Assembly: GCA_002071445.1 (NCBI GenBank)
Contig: MWFE01000065.1
Location: forward strand, 1 to 64,000
Length of the DNA stretch: 64,000 nucleotides
Direction: 5' to 3'
DNA from: Bacteroidetes bacterium ADurb.Bin008
GTDB lineage: Bacteria; Bacteroidota; Bacteroidia; Bacteroidales; Tenuifilaceae
Numbering within the stretch: the first letter of the stretch is position 1; every line of letters starts with the position of its first letter. The notes beneath the pieces were generated by a model, which saw only the letters and a list, made by a program, of their open reading frames with translations, was not told the DNA's origin and made no database searches. Below are positions 1 through 9,028 of the stretch, piece by piece. A program made the position numbers and the translations under genes.

Positions 1-51
1 GGACATTTTTGTCCCTTCGCTTGAAAAAAATTAATTCATGCCCTCAAAAAG

Positions 52-456
52 TTGCATTTATTAGTTGAATCTAAAATAGATTTTAATCAAGTATTAAATT
101 ATTGTTTGATTATACTTGAAGATTATCCTTTCAGTATTGAACAAGTCTTTTTTACAGCGATTGCCTATAAAGAAATGGATGAACTTGAAAAATCATTAGT
201 CTTTTTTAATAAATACTATATGCTAATTGAAACAATACTATCATCCGGTGATGGCTTAAGCCCGGAGACGGCTATGGTTGTTTTAAACACATCTGATGAA
301 TATTCAGTAATAAATGCAATAGGTTTTCAAGCAGAAATGCAATCATTAACACGGATCAATGGCAAAAACTATGATATTATTAAACTGTTTGAAAATGATT
401 ATAATATTGAAGAATTATATTTTGACATCGACTTATTTTTCGGAAAATGGAAATAA
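52..456 (+). pseudogene. DUF4919-like protein, probably truncated at the N terminus
   Basis: This resembles the C-terminal part of DUF4919, an uncharacterised family of about 200 residues known mainly from Bacteroides relatives. The recognisable core is ILSSGDGLSPETAMVVLNT followed by EYSVINAIGF and a late LYFDIDLFF. The reading frame opens after a TGA at 22-24 and holds no ATG before the conserved part; the first usable start is a TTG. At 134 residues it is clearly short for the family, so it is either a decayed gene or one with a frameshift near the window edge. The DNA is much AT-richer than the neighbouring genes, which suggests acquisition. No function is known. Family assignment is from memory of the core motif only. 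Confidence 0.5.
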
Positions 457-542
457 CTACCGCCAACAACGCCTTGGTCTCTATACTACTTCTTCGGTCC
501 AAACCTCAAATCGCTAATTGCACTTGACGCAAGGTGTAAAAC

Positions 543-569
543 AAAAAAACAGGCATCCCTAAGGATGCC
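543..569 (-). terminator. intrinsic terminator of the beta-helix gene
   Basis: A perfect 7-bp stem (GGCATCC/GGATGCC, 4-nt loop) lies 30 bases past the stop of the minus-strand beta-helix gene. Read on the minus strand it is followed by a run of seven T, the standard layout of a rho-independent terminator. Confidence 0.85.
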
Positions 570-598
570 CGTCGTAATGATAAATGGCGTTAATAATT

Positions 599-2104
599 CT
601 ATTGGGCAATTTTCTGAGCACCATAACCTTCGAGAGCGCCAAACAGGTCGAATGCCTTATCCATGGGGTACAGGTTGCCGTACATGGATACGTAGTTGGT
701 TTCGGTGCCGCGCTGGTTCATCCCCATGGCCGAACGGAACAGGTTTTCCGACGAGTTGGGGTTATAGGTCGATGATGTGGAGCCCTCAATGTTGAGGAAT
801 GCCTTTAGGTAGGCAGCATCAATGGCTTTGGTAAGGGTTTTTATTTCGGCTTCGCTCATCTCCCTGTTACCATCGGCTTCCGCCAATTGGTCAACATCCT
901 CAAACTGCTTGGCAAATATCCTCATGAATTTTCCTCCTCCCGATGGCAAGGTAAGGTCGGCCTCAATATTGCCAAAGAACAGGTTATTGTTGGCTGAAGT
1001 TTTCCTCTGTGCTTCAATATTCTTATCGGAATCGATACGCGTACGGTCGAGGGCCGAGAAATCGCTGCAGCCAATGATATTGTTGTTAACAGTTGCATCG
1101 ATTCGAGTCATGTAGCGGAATCCGTAGCCCATATCCTTATCGCCGGGAACCCAATCGCGACGCCATGTAAAGAGCACGGTATTGTGGTGGAAATCGAGAG
1201 TAGCCTCTCCGGGTTTGTTGGTCTTGCCATAGATCTCGCATGCCGCCATACGGTTCGAAAGGAATACGTTGTTATATACCTCGAAGTGTCCGCCCTCGTT
1301 CCCAATCTGAATGGCAAAATGACTTCCGTTGAGGAATACGCAATTGCGTACAATCAAATTCCCTTTGAGGTAGCCATGCAGCAGCTGGTTCGAAACAGTG
1401 CTCGGGCCTCCCATGGAGGGTTGGCCAATCTGCTTGCCGGGGGGATTGAGATGCCCCGACTGAACACCTTCAGGAGCTTTAAAGCGATCATCGGTGGCAT
1501 TGAGTCCAACATAACGGTTCATTAATCCCTTGTCGAAAATGATACCATCTATAAGGATCTTGCCATTGATATTTGAATGTACATCAATGGCAAACAATCC
1601 GAAGTTGGCATTGGTGCCTCCGGCATCAGGACCCGGCTGAATGGTCGTCCTGTACTTAAGGGGATCGCGCTGGGAGAAATCGTCGGTATAACCGCCCACT
1701 ATAGACACATACTTTTTAATGGTAATGTATCCTGCATCGAGCTTGCCAAGATAGTTGCCCTGGGCAACGTGAATAATGGCTCCCTCCGGTGACTCGTCAA
1801 CAGCTTTCTGTAAATCTTTATAGGGTTTTTCCTTGCTGCCATCGTTGCGATTGCTTCCTGTGTTCACCGATACGTAAACGTCTTTACCCGTTTCAGGAAT
1901 GGCAGCGGGCTTGGTATCGGCTGCAGGTGTTGGTGATGCTGTAGGCTGACTTTGGGGCTTTGCCGGTTCGGCAGGTTTCTTTTCCGGAGTCTTCTGCTCA
2001 GTTTGCTTTTTAATCTGACCTCCTACCTTTTTTAAATCAATTTGAGCCTGCGCTGTAACTACACACATGGCCACAAAAAGCACTAAAAACAATTTCTTTT
2101 TCAT
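599..2104 (-). CDS. secreted right-handed beta-helix protein with proline-rich linker
   Basis: A 501-residue exported protein. Residues 1-20 form a signal peptide ending AQA. Residues about 30-72 are a Lys/Pro/Ala-rich low-complexity linker, and the rest looks like a parallel beta-helix. The helix begins with DVYVSVNTGSNRNDGSKEKP, the usual opening of DUF1565/pectate-lyase-like folds in which a G(S/N)D..G..Pf motif precedes the first coil. Repeated Asn-rich turns (VYNNVFLSN, DFHHNTVLF, VNNNIIGCS, ANNNLFFGN) mark successive coils. Such proteins usually bind or cleave polysaccharides, but no catalytic set is obvious, so the substrate is unknown. It is a single-gene unit with its own terminator. 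Confidence 0.8.
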   Translation of the reverse strand: MKKKLFLVLFVAMCVVTAQAQIDLKKVGGQIKKQTEQKTPEKKPAEPAKPQSQPTASPTPAADTKPAAIPETGKDVYVSVNTGSNRNDGSKEKPYKDLQKAVDESPEGAIIHVAQGNYLGKLDAGYITIKKYVSIVGGYTDDFSQRDPLKYRTTIQPGPDAGGTNANFGLFAIDVHSNINGKILIDGIIFDKGLMNRYVGLNATDDRFKAPEGVQSGHLNPPGKQIGQPSMGGPSTVSNQLLHGYLKGNLIVRNCVFLNGSHFAIQIGNEGGHFEVYNNVFLSNRMAACEIYGKTNKPGEATLDFHHNTVLFTWRRDWVPGDKDMGYGFRYMTRIDATVNNNIIGCSDFSALDRTRIDSDKNIEAQRKTSANNNLFFGNIEADLTLPSGGGKFMRIFAKQFEDVDQLAEADGNREMSEAEIKTLTKAIDAAYLKAFLNIEGSTSSTYNPNSSENLFRSAMGMNQRGTETNYVSMYGNLYPMDKAFDLFGALEGYGAQKIAQ

Positions 2105-2411
2105 TCTGTAAAAGCTTTAAGTTAATAATTAGAGTTTGGCTAAAGTGTTAACTTTTCGAGAGAAACGACAATAATATTCCTTTCAATGAAAATCAAATAT
2201 AACAAAAAAAATTAATATCAACCCTTTCGACATTTTATTTTCGTGGCTCTCCCCATAACCTTTTATCTGTACCAATTGAATGCTGATGGCAACGGGAAAT
2301 TTCATGGCGTTAAGGAGCTATGAACAACGCAATGAATAAACATAAGGCATTATGAATGAGCAAAATGCTCAATTGGTAATAAAATTTAAAAAAAAGAGCA
2401 GATTGCTTTAA
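2105..2411. other. 307-bp intergenic region with nested inverted repeats
   Basis: No gene is visible. A CAAATATA at 2194-2201 is TATATTTG on the minus strand, a candidate -7 box for the beta-helix gene about 90 bases further on. Further right, ACCAATTGA (2271-2279) is matched by TCAATTGGT (2369-2377), and a small hairpin GAGCA-AAA-TGCTC (2358-2370) sits against the right arm. No T-run makes it a clear terminator for either side. Confidence 0.5.
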
Positions 2412-3077
2412 TCAAGAGCCCGCGCTTGGCAGGTGTGCCAGTACGGTTTGATTCCCCACAACCTTTTGGTTCAGCTTAACTTTAACCGCTGAATTAACGG
2501 GAACAAAAATATCAACCCGTGATCCAAATTTAATAAATCCAACCTGCTGCCCCTGCTCAACCGATGCTCCCTCTACGGTGTAGCAAACCACTCGGCGTGC
2601 CACCAAACCTGCAATTTGCCTGAATAGGATGGTTATGCCATCATCGCGGGTAACCGCAATTGTCGTCCTCTCGTTGAGCGATGAAGATTTAGGGTGCCAT
2701 GCCACCAAATACTTTCCGGGGTGATAATGAAAATAGGAGACTTTGCCCTTCACGGGATGCCAGTTGATATGGACATTCCATATGGACATGAAAACGGAAA
2801 TCTGTATGCATCGGGTTTTGAGATATTCTGTCTCATCCACCTCTTCAATGGCCACTACTGTTCCATCGGCAGGAGAAAGGACGGCATCGCTACTATATTT
2901 TACGGGTCGATTAGGGCTTCGAAAAAAGCAGAGGGTAAACAGGAAGAAAAGGATTGCCAATGTTGCAATGATGTACAGGGCGATATTGCCAAAACAAAGC
3001 CAAACACAACAACAGATCGCTGAGAGTATGATGAAAATAACCGTGAGAATCCTTGTGCCCTCTTTATGAATAGCCAT
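2412..3077 (-). CDS. psd: phosphatidylserine decarboxylase
   Basis: Decarboxylates phosphatidylserine to phosphatidylethanolamine, the last step of PE synthesis. This is the short form (221 residues). Two membrane-spanning stretches lie at about residues 8-50 (VIFIILSAICCCVWLCF and ALYIIATLAILFFLFTLCFF). The catalytic part carries SPADGTVV, FMSIWNVHINWHPVKG and RTTIAV, and ends with FGSRVD. The Gly-Ser of that last motif is the self-cleavage site that creates the pyruvoyl group. The gene closes a minus-strand run starting at rsfS, 17 bases after cdsA. It needs the product of PssA, encoded about 30 kb away in this window. Confidence 0.95.
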   Translation of the reverse strand: MAIHKEGTRILTVIFIILSAICCCVWLCFGNIALYIIATLAILFFLFTLCFFRSPNRPVKYSSDAVLSPADGTVVAIEEVDETEYLKTRCIQISVFMSIWNVHINWHPVKGKVSYFHYHPGKYLVAWHPKSSSLNERTTIAVTRDDGITILFRQIAGLVARRVVCYTVEGASVEQGQQVGFIKFGSRVDIFVPVNSAVKVKLNQKVVGNQTVLAHLPSAGS

Positions 3078-3094
3078 TCGGTTTGAGTTAAAAT

Positions 3095-3922
3095 TTATAT
3101 TAACATCATCATTTCAAGGTAAACAAATACTACTGGGGCTGAGAGTAACAGCCCATCGAAACGGTCGAGCAGGCCGCCGTGTCCGGGCAAGAACTTACCC
3201 GAATCCTTCAGCTCAATGCTGCGCTTGAACATGGATTCCACCAAATCGCCCAGCACGCTCATCACCGCAGTGATCATGCCTATGGCCATCCAGTGAATCA
3301 GCGGCACATTGGTAAAGAATAGCGAGATAATCCAGGCAACAAGAGCCGTGAAAAAGAATCCGCCGATAAGCCCCTCCCACGATTTTTTCGGAGAGATTTT
3401 GGGGAAAAGCCTATTCCGGCCAATGCTCATCCCAACCGCATACGCCCCGGTATCGTTGGCCCACATCAGCAAAAGGTATCCGATAAGGACATGGGTTTGA
3501 TAGCCTATGCGAAACTCGGAATAGCTGAGGGCAAAGTAGTTGAGCATCGAAAAAGGGAAAGCCACGTATATCAACCCCAGCAGGGTAAATGCAATGTTGT
3601 GCATGGGGCGGTTGTGGTTTCGAAACAACTCAATTATAAAGACACTGCTAATCAACGGTATCAATCCTAAGAAAATATAGGGACCCAGCCGTCCAATGGC
3701 AAACAGGTAGTTGGTTATGAAAATGAGCCCTCCTAAAAAAAGCGCATACAGGTACTGCGGACGTATTCTGGCCTTATAGCCAAATCGGTAAAACTCCATT
3801 AGGGTTGATAGGGTCAGTACCAAGAATAGTAGCAAAAAGCTTATTCGCCCTAAAATAATGGATCCGATCATCACGACGGCAAAAACGGATCCGCTAATTA
3901 GCCTTTTAAGAAATGTACTCAA
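3095..3922 (-). CDS. cdsA: phosphatidate cytidylyltransferase (CDP-diglyceride synthase)
   Basis: Makes CDP-diacylglycerol from phosphatidic acid and CTP, the branch point to PE and anionic phospholipids. The 275-residue protein is hydrophobic throughout with about seven to eight membrane segments. The C-terminal signature SMFKRSIELKDSGKFLPGHG followed by GLLDRFD contains the metal- and CTP-binding residues of the family. The start overlaps the stop of the DUF2007 gene by four bases (ATGA), indicating translational coupling. With psd downstream and ftsH upstream it forms a membrane-maintenance cluster. Confidence 0.97.
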   Translation of the reverse strand: MSTFLKRLISGSVFAVVMIGSIILGRISFLLLFLVLTLSTLMEFYRFGYKARIRPQYLYALFLGGLIFITNYLFAIGRLGPYIFLGLIPLISSVFIIELFRNHNRPMHNIAFTLLGLIYVAFPFSMLNYFALSYSEFRIGYQTHVLIGYLLLMWANDTGAYAVGMSIGRNRLFPKISPKKSWEGLIGGFFFTALVAWIISLFFTNVPLIHWMAIGMITAVMSVLGDLVESMFKRSIELKDSGKFLPGHGGLLDRFDGLLLSAPVVFVYLEMMMLI

Positions 3923-4128
3923 TGATCAAATCCTTCTATTAGTTTCAATGCCATTTGTTCTTTGTGGGGGACAACGTATAGCTCTGCCTCTCCAATGCTT
4001 GGGTACGAAGTATCCTGCTTATTGACAACCACCGATTCAATCCCGTTCGACTCAAGCATTTGTTTGAGTATCTCGGCCTGATACGGGATGTTTGTCGTAA
4101 AAACCAACTTCCACTGTTGATTATCCAC
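3919..4128 (-). CDS. DUF2007 family small protein
   Basis: A 69-residue cytosolic protein of the DUF2007 type (often labelled putative signal-transducing protein). It shows the family pattern of a beta strand WKLVFTTNIP, a helix QAEILKQMLESNGIESVVVN, then GEAELYVVPHKEQMALKLIE. The fold is a small ferredoxin-like alpha/beta domain with no known enzymatic role. No ATG is available. A GTG just before Asp-Asn-Gln is taken as the start, although a TTG twelve bases earlier is also in frame. It sits 38 bases after ftsH and overlaps cdsA by four bases. Confidence 0.8.
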   Translation of the reverse strand: MDNQQWKLVFTTNIPYQAEILKQMLESNGIESVVVNKQDTSYPSIGEAELYVVPHKEQMALKLIEGFDH

Positions 4129-4166
4129 TGTCAATACCAATGTCTGTTTATTCTGTTATTTGTCCT

Positions 4167-6233
4167 CTACTCTTTTGCCTTTTCGGCATCTTCCGTCTTA
4201 TTCTCGCCCTCCTCCATGTTCTTCACCAGTTCCTCCGTACGCGTATGCGATTTCCTTGGTCCGAAAATGGCCTCCAGATCTTCGCTAAAGATTACCTCCC
4301 TTTCGAGCAGCAGCTCTGCAAGTTTAATCAACCCCTTTTTATTCTTGGTTAAAATATCCTTCGCTCTTTTATATGCTTCGTTCACTATGGTTTTAACCTC
4401 TTTGTCAATAAGTTCGGCTGTTTTTTCGCTATATGGTTTTGAGAACGAGTACTCCGATTGTCCGGACGAATCGTAGAAGCTGATATTGGGTATTCCCTTG
4501 CTCATGCCAAAGTATGCCACCATGGCGTATGCCTGCTTGGTTACCTTTTCCAGATCGTTGAGGGCTCCCGTGGAGATTTTGCCAAACATGAGCTCTTCAG
4601 CGGCTCTTCCTCCCAGGGCAGAGCTCATCTCGTCCAGTAGTTGCTCGGTGGTGGTGAGTTGTCGCTCTTCGGGGAGGTACCAGGCAGCCCCAAGTGCCCT
4701 TCCTCTGGGTATTATGGATACTTTTAGCAGAGGATTTGCATGCTCAAGCAGCCAGCTTACGGTGGCGTGCCCCGATTCGTGGAAGGCAATGGTACGCTTT
4801 TCCTCCATGGAAATTATCTTGTTCTTTTTCTCCAATCCCCCGATGATCCTGTCGATGGCATCGAGAAAATCCTGCTTCTCGACAAACAGCTTGCTTTTGC
4901 GGGCAGCAATCAGGGCTGCCTCGTTGCAAACGTTGGCAATATCGGCCCCTGAAAATCCGGGCGTTTGCTTTGCCAAAAATTCTATGCTGAAATTTTCTTC
5001 CAGCTTAATCGGCTTCAGGTGCACTTTGAAAATTTCGAGACGCTCCTTGTAATCGGGCAATTCAACATGTATCTGCCTGTCGAATCGCCCTGCACGCATC
5101 AATGCCCTGTCCAATATATCGGCGCGGTTTGTTGCGGCAAGGATTATGACCCCTTGGTTTGAGGCAAAGCCATCCATCTCCGTCAGGAGCTGGTTAAGGG
5201 TATTCTCCCGCTCATCGTTGGCCGAAAAATTTACGTTTCTTCCCCTTGCCCTGCCAATGGCATCTATCTCGTCGATAAAGACAATGCAGGGAGCTTTCTC
5301 TTTGGCCTGCTTGAAAAGATCGCGTACGCGCGATGCCCCAACGCCGACAAACATTTCAACAAAATCGGAACCTGACATGCTGAAAAAGGGAACATTGGCT
5401 TCGCCGGCTACGGCTTTCGCCAGCAGGGTTTTACCTGTTCCGGGAGGACCCACCAGCAGCACTCCCTTGGGAATCTTGCCACCAAGGTCGGTGTATTTCT
5501 TGGGATTTTTCAGAAAATCAACTATTTCCATTATTTCAACCTTGGCCTCTTCCAGCCCTGCCACGTCTTTGAAGTCAATTTTTACGGTGGCCTCCTTGTC
5601 GAATAGCTGTGCTTTGGACTTGCCCACGCTGAAAATATTCCCCCCTCCCATTCCGCCTCCGCGGCTTATACGACGGAAGATGAAAAGCCAAACCCCCACC
5701 AACAGCAAAATGGGGAAAATCCATGTGAAAATTTCGCCCAGGTAGTTCGGCCTATCCTCGTAGCTAACCAAAACCTTCTCAGTGGGCAACACACCTTCCT
5801 GAGCCTCATCCAACTGGCGCTCGAATGTGGAGATATCGCCATAGGTGAAGAAAAAGTGCGGCCCATTGGGGGGAACATTCTTGGCGTTCTCGCCCAACTT
5901 GTCCGAATACTTTCCAAGGCTTGTACTCTTTAAGTAAACTTCAACCTTTCCCTGATTCTTAACCAGTACCAATTTCTCCACATCCCCCTGGGCGAGCATA
6001 TGGTATATCACCTCGCGTTGATTGGTTTCCATCGGTTTCTTGGAACCGTAAAAAAAGTTAAGCCCCAGAATGGTGGCAATTATCAGAAGGTAAATCCAGT
6101 AAACGTTGAATTTGGGGCCAACCGGTTTAGCATTATCACCCCCGGGAATTCCTTGACCAATGCCCTTTGGGGCATTGCTTTTTTCCTGGACCTTTTTGCC
6201 CTGGCTTTTCTCTTTCCTCTTTTGCTCCGACAT
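4167..6233 (-). CDS. ftsH: ATP-dependent zinc metalloprotease FtsH
   Basis: A membrane-anchored AAA+ protease that degrades misfolded membrane proteins and selected soluble regulators. The 688-residue protein has a charged, Lys-rich N terminus, a first transmembrane helix near residues 45-65, an extracytoplasmic domain, and a second helix near 167-188. The AAA module follows with Walker A GPPGTGKT, Walker B IVFIDEIDAIG and the arginine-finger region ATNRADILDRALMRAGRFDR. The peptidase domain has the zinc site HESGH. The Glu/Lys-rich C-terminal tail is normal for the family. It lies 61 bases after rsfS. Confidence 0.98.
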   Translation of the reverse strand: MSEQKRKEKSQGKKVQEKSNAPKGIGQGIPGGDNAKPVGPKFNVYWIYLLIIATILGLNFFYGSKKPMETNQREVIYHMLAQGDVEKLVLVKNQGKVEVYLKSTSLGKYSDKLGENAKNVPPNGPHFFFTYGDISTFERQLDEAQEGVLPTEKVLVSYEDRPNYLGEIFTWIFPILLLVGVWLFIFRRISRGGGMGGGNIFSVGKSKAQLFDKEATVKIDFKDVAGLEEAKVEIMEIVDFLKNPKKYTDLGGKIPKGVLLVGPPGTGKTLLAKAVAGEANVPFFSMSGSDFVEMFVGVGASRVRDLFKQAKEKAPCIVFIDEIDAIGRARGRNVNFSANDERENTLNQLLTEMDGFASNQGVIILAATNRADILDRALMRAGRFDRQIHVELPDYKERLEIFKVHLKPIKLEENFSIEFLAKQTPGFSGADIANVCNEAALIAARKSKLFVEKQDFLDAIDRIIGGLEKKNKIISMEEKRTIAFHESGHATVSWLLEHANPLLKVSIIPRGRALGAAWYLPEERQLTTTEQLLDEMSSALGGRAAEELMFGKISTGALNDLEKVTKQAYAMVAYFGMSKGIPNISFYDSSGQSEYSFSKPYSEKTAELIDKEVKTIVNEAYKRAKDILTKNKKGLIKLAELLLEREVIFSEDLEAIFGPRKSHTRTEELVKNMEEGENKTEDAEKAKE

Positions 6234-6294
6234 ATTCTGCTACTAAGAAATTTCCATTCGGGATAAACACCAACGATTATGCTAAAGTTCAATC

Positions 6295-6696
6295 CTAAGC
6301 CCGGGTGGGTACCACTTCACCCTTTTCATTCACCTCGTAATTTACTCTATTGGCATCAGCCCACAAGCTTTCGAGCTTATAAAAATATCTCCACTCGGTT
6401 TGAAATATATGCACTACCACGTCCACGTAGTCTAAAATAATCCAAATGTTATTTTCGTATCCCGCCTTTTGCCAAACCTTTTCCTTACAGTGTTCAATTA
6501 CCTTATCCTCAACATTATCGGCAATGGCCGATACTTGTGTAGTGGAATCGGCATGGCAAATAATAAAATACTTGCATATGTGGTTTGGTAACTTGCTCAT
6601 TTCGAGGCTAACTATGGCCTCCCCTTTTTTTTCGGCTATAGCTTCAACAATAGTGCTTACTAATTTATCCTGATTTTCTTTTCTCTTCTTTCCCAT
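6295..6696 (-). CDS. rsfS: ribosome silencing factor RsfS
   Basis: Binds uL14 on the large ribosomal subunit and blocks subunit joining when nutrients are scarce. The protein (133 residues from the ATG) shows the family core: a KGEAIVSLEMSKLP strand-helix, YFIICHADSTTQVSAIADNV, then WIILDYVDVVVHIFQTEWR and YKLESLWADA. The ATG before Gly-Lys-Lys is preferred over an in-frame TTG 27 bases upstream because a -7 box lies 24 bases before the ATG, almost on top of the TTG. It is the first gene of the rsfS-ftsH-DUF2007-cdsA-psd run. Confidence 0.95.
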   Translation of the reverse strand: MGKKRKENQDKLVSTIVEAIAEKKGEAIVSLEMSKLPNHICKYFIICHADSTTQVSAIADNVEDKVIEHCKEKVWQKAGYENNIWIILDYVDVVVHIFQTEWRYFYKLESLWADANRVNYEVNEKGEVVPTRA

Positions 6697-6720
6697 CAAC
6701 TTGTTGTGATAATCAAAAGG

Positions 6721-6728
6721 CAAAGTTA
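6721..6728 (-). promoter_or_regulatory. -7 box upstream of rsfS
   Basis: On the minus strand this reads TAACTTTG, an exact match to the Bacteroidota TAnnTTTG element. It ends 24 bases before the chosen rsfS ATG, the same geometry as for parE on the other side of the region. No good TTTG -33 box is seen at the usual 19-21 base spacing. Confidence 0.5.
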
Positions 6729-7060
6729 AAACTATTTTGTTTCAAACGAAAGGTATAATGTACTAACCATTTTATCCAATAGCATTAAGCGTTTAAATTG
6801 CCCCGAATGGATGCAGGCAAAAACCCATATCGCAGGGCACGGTAAAGCATGGCTGTTTGGTTGCCTGTAGGTTGAATAACAACCTAATTTTCAGCATAAT
6901 CGGAATTGCAGCTATCAGGGTTAAACAGGCCGAAGGAGCCAGACATAGCAAAATAGCTGTTACAGCGCAAAGAAAGAAAATGTTACAAAATGGCCGCAAC
7001 CCTGCACCTGCCTGTTCATTTCGTGTTAATAACTCTTTTCGAGAGGGCTGTTTTTATTGC
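6729..7060. other. divergent intergenic region between rsfS and parE
   Basis: About 330 bases without a convincing gene. It holds a perfect stem TAGGTTG/CAACCTA with a 5-nt loop at 6868-6886. A 68-codon Cys-rich hydrophobic minus-strand frame here has only a TTG start and no recognisable family. Confidence 0.45.
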
Positions 7061-7068
7061 TATTTTTG
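7061..7068 (+). promoter_or_regulatory. -7 box upstream of parE
   Basis: TATTTTTG matches TAnnTTTG exactly and ends 24 bases before the parE ATG, implying a short leader. The -33 region is AT-rich but has no clear TTTG. Confidence 0.55.
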
Positions 7069-7092
7069 TAGGTTGATAAGGAATTGTTGGTT

Positions 7093-8997
7093 ATGGACGG
7101 CACATACGCAGAAGATAGCATTAAAACCCTTGAGTGGAATGAGCATATAAGGCTTAGGCCGGGCATGTACATTGGTAAGCTGGGCGATGGCTCGCAGCCC
7201 GATGATGGGATTTACGTATTGCTCAAAGAGGTATTCGACAACTCCGTGGACGAATTCATGATGGGCTATGGAAAAACCATAGACCTCAACATTACGGAAA
7301 ATCAGGTAACCGTTCGCGACTATGGCAGGGGCATTCCGCTTGGTAAGCTTAGGGAGGCCGCTTCAAAAATGAATACCGGAGCTAAGTACGATTCCAAAGT
7401 GTTCAAAAAATCGGTAGGCCTTAATGGAGTGGGTATCAAAGCCGTAAACGGGCTTTCATCGCGGTTCACCATTCAGAGTTTTCGTGAGGGTAAGGGCAAG
7501 GTAGTTGATTTTTCGTGCGGGAACCTGCTATCGGAGGCGGATATTGAGAGCACATCGGAGCAAAACGGCACCAAGGTTGAGTTTGTCCCCGACATCACGC
7601 TATTTGGCCGTTTCAATTTTCAGCAGGAGTTTGTTGAGTCCATGGTTCGCAACTACACCTACCTCAACACAGGGCTTACCATCAGGTACAACGGCACACC
7701 TTACACATCCAAAAACGGACTGTTAGACCTGCTCAACGAGCAGCTCACGGGGCAGGAACTTTACCCCCCCATTCACCTCAAAGGCGACGACATTGAGTTG
7801 GCCATCACCCATGGTAATGGGTACGGAGAGGACTACTACGCGTTCGTCAACGGGCAGCATACCACGCAGGGCGGTACACACCTAGCTGCTTTCCGCGAGG
7901 CATACGTGAAAACCATCCGCGAATTTTTCAAAAAGGATTTCGATGCCTCCGATATCCGTACTTCCATCATTGCCGCCGTTAGCGTGAGGGTTGAAGAGCC
8001 TGTTTTCGAGAGCCAAACCAAAACCAAACTTGGAAGCAAAGACATAGGCCCCAACGGGCCTTCCATTCGCCAGTTTGTTGGCGATTTTGTGAAAAATGCT
8101 TTAGACAACTACCTGCACAAAAATCCCGGCACTGCCGAAGCTCTGCTGGCAAAAATTTTAGAATCGGAAAAAGAGCGCAAGGCCATATCAGGCATCAAAA
8201 AGTTGGCCCGCGAGAGAGCGAAAAAGGTTAGTCTTCATAACCGCAAACTGCGCGATTGCAGGATTCACTACGGCGATAACGATGAGAGAAGTGTAGAATC
8301 AACCCTTTTCATTACCGAGGGCGATTCGGCCAGCGGATCCATCACAAAAAGCAGGGATGTCAACACTCAGGCAGTGTTTTCCCTGAAGGGGAAGCCCCTT
8401 AACTGCTACGGACTAACCAAAAAGGTGGTGTACGAGAACGAGGAGTTTAACCTGCTACAGGCAGCTCTGAATATTGAAGAGGATATTGATGATATCAGGT
8501 ACAACAAGGTAATCATAGCCACTGATGCCGATGTGGACGGGATGCACATAAGGTTGCTGCTCATCACATTCTTCCTGCAGTTCTTTCCGGACTTAATTCG
8601 TCAAAAACACCTTTTCATCCTGCAAACTCCCCTCTTCAGGGTACGCAACAGGAAGAAAACAATGTACTGCTACAGCATTGACGAGAAGGAGAAAGCCATT
8701 GAGGAGTTAGGGCCAAATCCTGAAATAACCCGTTTCAAAGGGTTGGGCGAAATATCGCCCGATGAGTTTAAGCACTTCATAGGCGAGAATATGCGTATCG
8801 ATCCGGTTCGTATTTCTTCGCACGATGCCATTAACGACCTACTTGCATTTTACATGGGGAAAAACACCCCCGAACGGCAAGATTTTATCATTGAGAATCT
8901 GCGATTTGAAAACGATTTGACCGAGGAGGAAGACATACTGGAGCTGGACGAATCGATGCCCGAAGAGGTTAAGGTTGAGGCAGAGCTATTGTTCTAA
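7093..8997 (+). CDS. parE: DNA topoisomerase IV subunit B
   Basis: The ATPase subunit of the type IIA enzyme that decatenates replicated chromosomes. From the ATG it has 634 residues. The GHKL ATPase lies first: [10 protein letters not shown] carries the Mg-binding Asn, DYGRGIP follows, and [11 protein letters not shown] is the ATP lid. The transducer domain comes next. The TOPRIM domain begins at [13 protein letters not shown], with [10 protein letters not shown] supplying the metal-binding acidic residues. A TTG nine bases upstream is in frame, but the ATG fits the -7 box better. parC follows 31 bases later, so the two form an operon. Assignment to ParE rather than GyrB rests on the compact length and on the ParC-like neighbour. 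Confidence 0.93.
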   Translation: MDGTYAEDSIKTLEWNEHIRLRPGMYIGKLGDGSQPDDGIYVLLKEVFDNSVDEFMMGYGKTIDLNITENQVTVRDYGRGIPLGKLREAASKMNTGAKYDSKVFKKSVGLNGVGIKAVNGLSSRFTIQSFREGKGKVVDFSCGNLLSEADIESTSEQNGTKVEFVPDITLFGRFNFQQEFVESMVRNYTYLNTGLTIRYNGTPYTSKNGLLDLLNEQLTGQELYPPIHLKGDDIELAITHGNGYGEDYYAFVNGQHTTQGGTHLAAFREAYVKTIREFFKKDFDASDIRTSIIAAVSVRVEEPVFESQTKTKLGSKDIGPNGPSIRQFVGDFVKNALDNYLHKNPGTAEALLAKILESEKERKAISGIKKLARERAKKVSLHNRKLRDCRIHYGDNDERSVESTLFITEGDSASGSITKSRDVNTQAVFSLKGKPLNCYGLTKKVVYENEEFNLLQAALNIEEDIDDIRYNKVIIATDADVDGMHIRLLLITFFLQFFPDLIRQKHLFILQTPLFRVRNRKKTMYCYSIDEKEKAIEELGPNPEITRFKGLGEISPDEFKHFIGENMRIDPVRISSHDAINDLLAFYMGKNTPERQDFIIENLRFENDLTEEEDILELDESMPEEVKVEAELLF

Positions 8998-9028
8998 ACT
9001 ATTATTTGTAAACTATCCATTTATTATA

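Noticed and set aside
6793..6999. 68-codon hydrophobic, Cys-rich minus-strand frame between rsfS and parE
   Set aside because: TTG start, no family, odd composition, and it lies in the promoter-bearing divergent region; probably chance.
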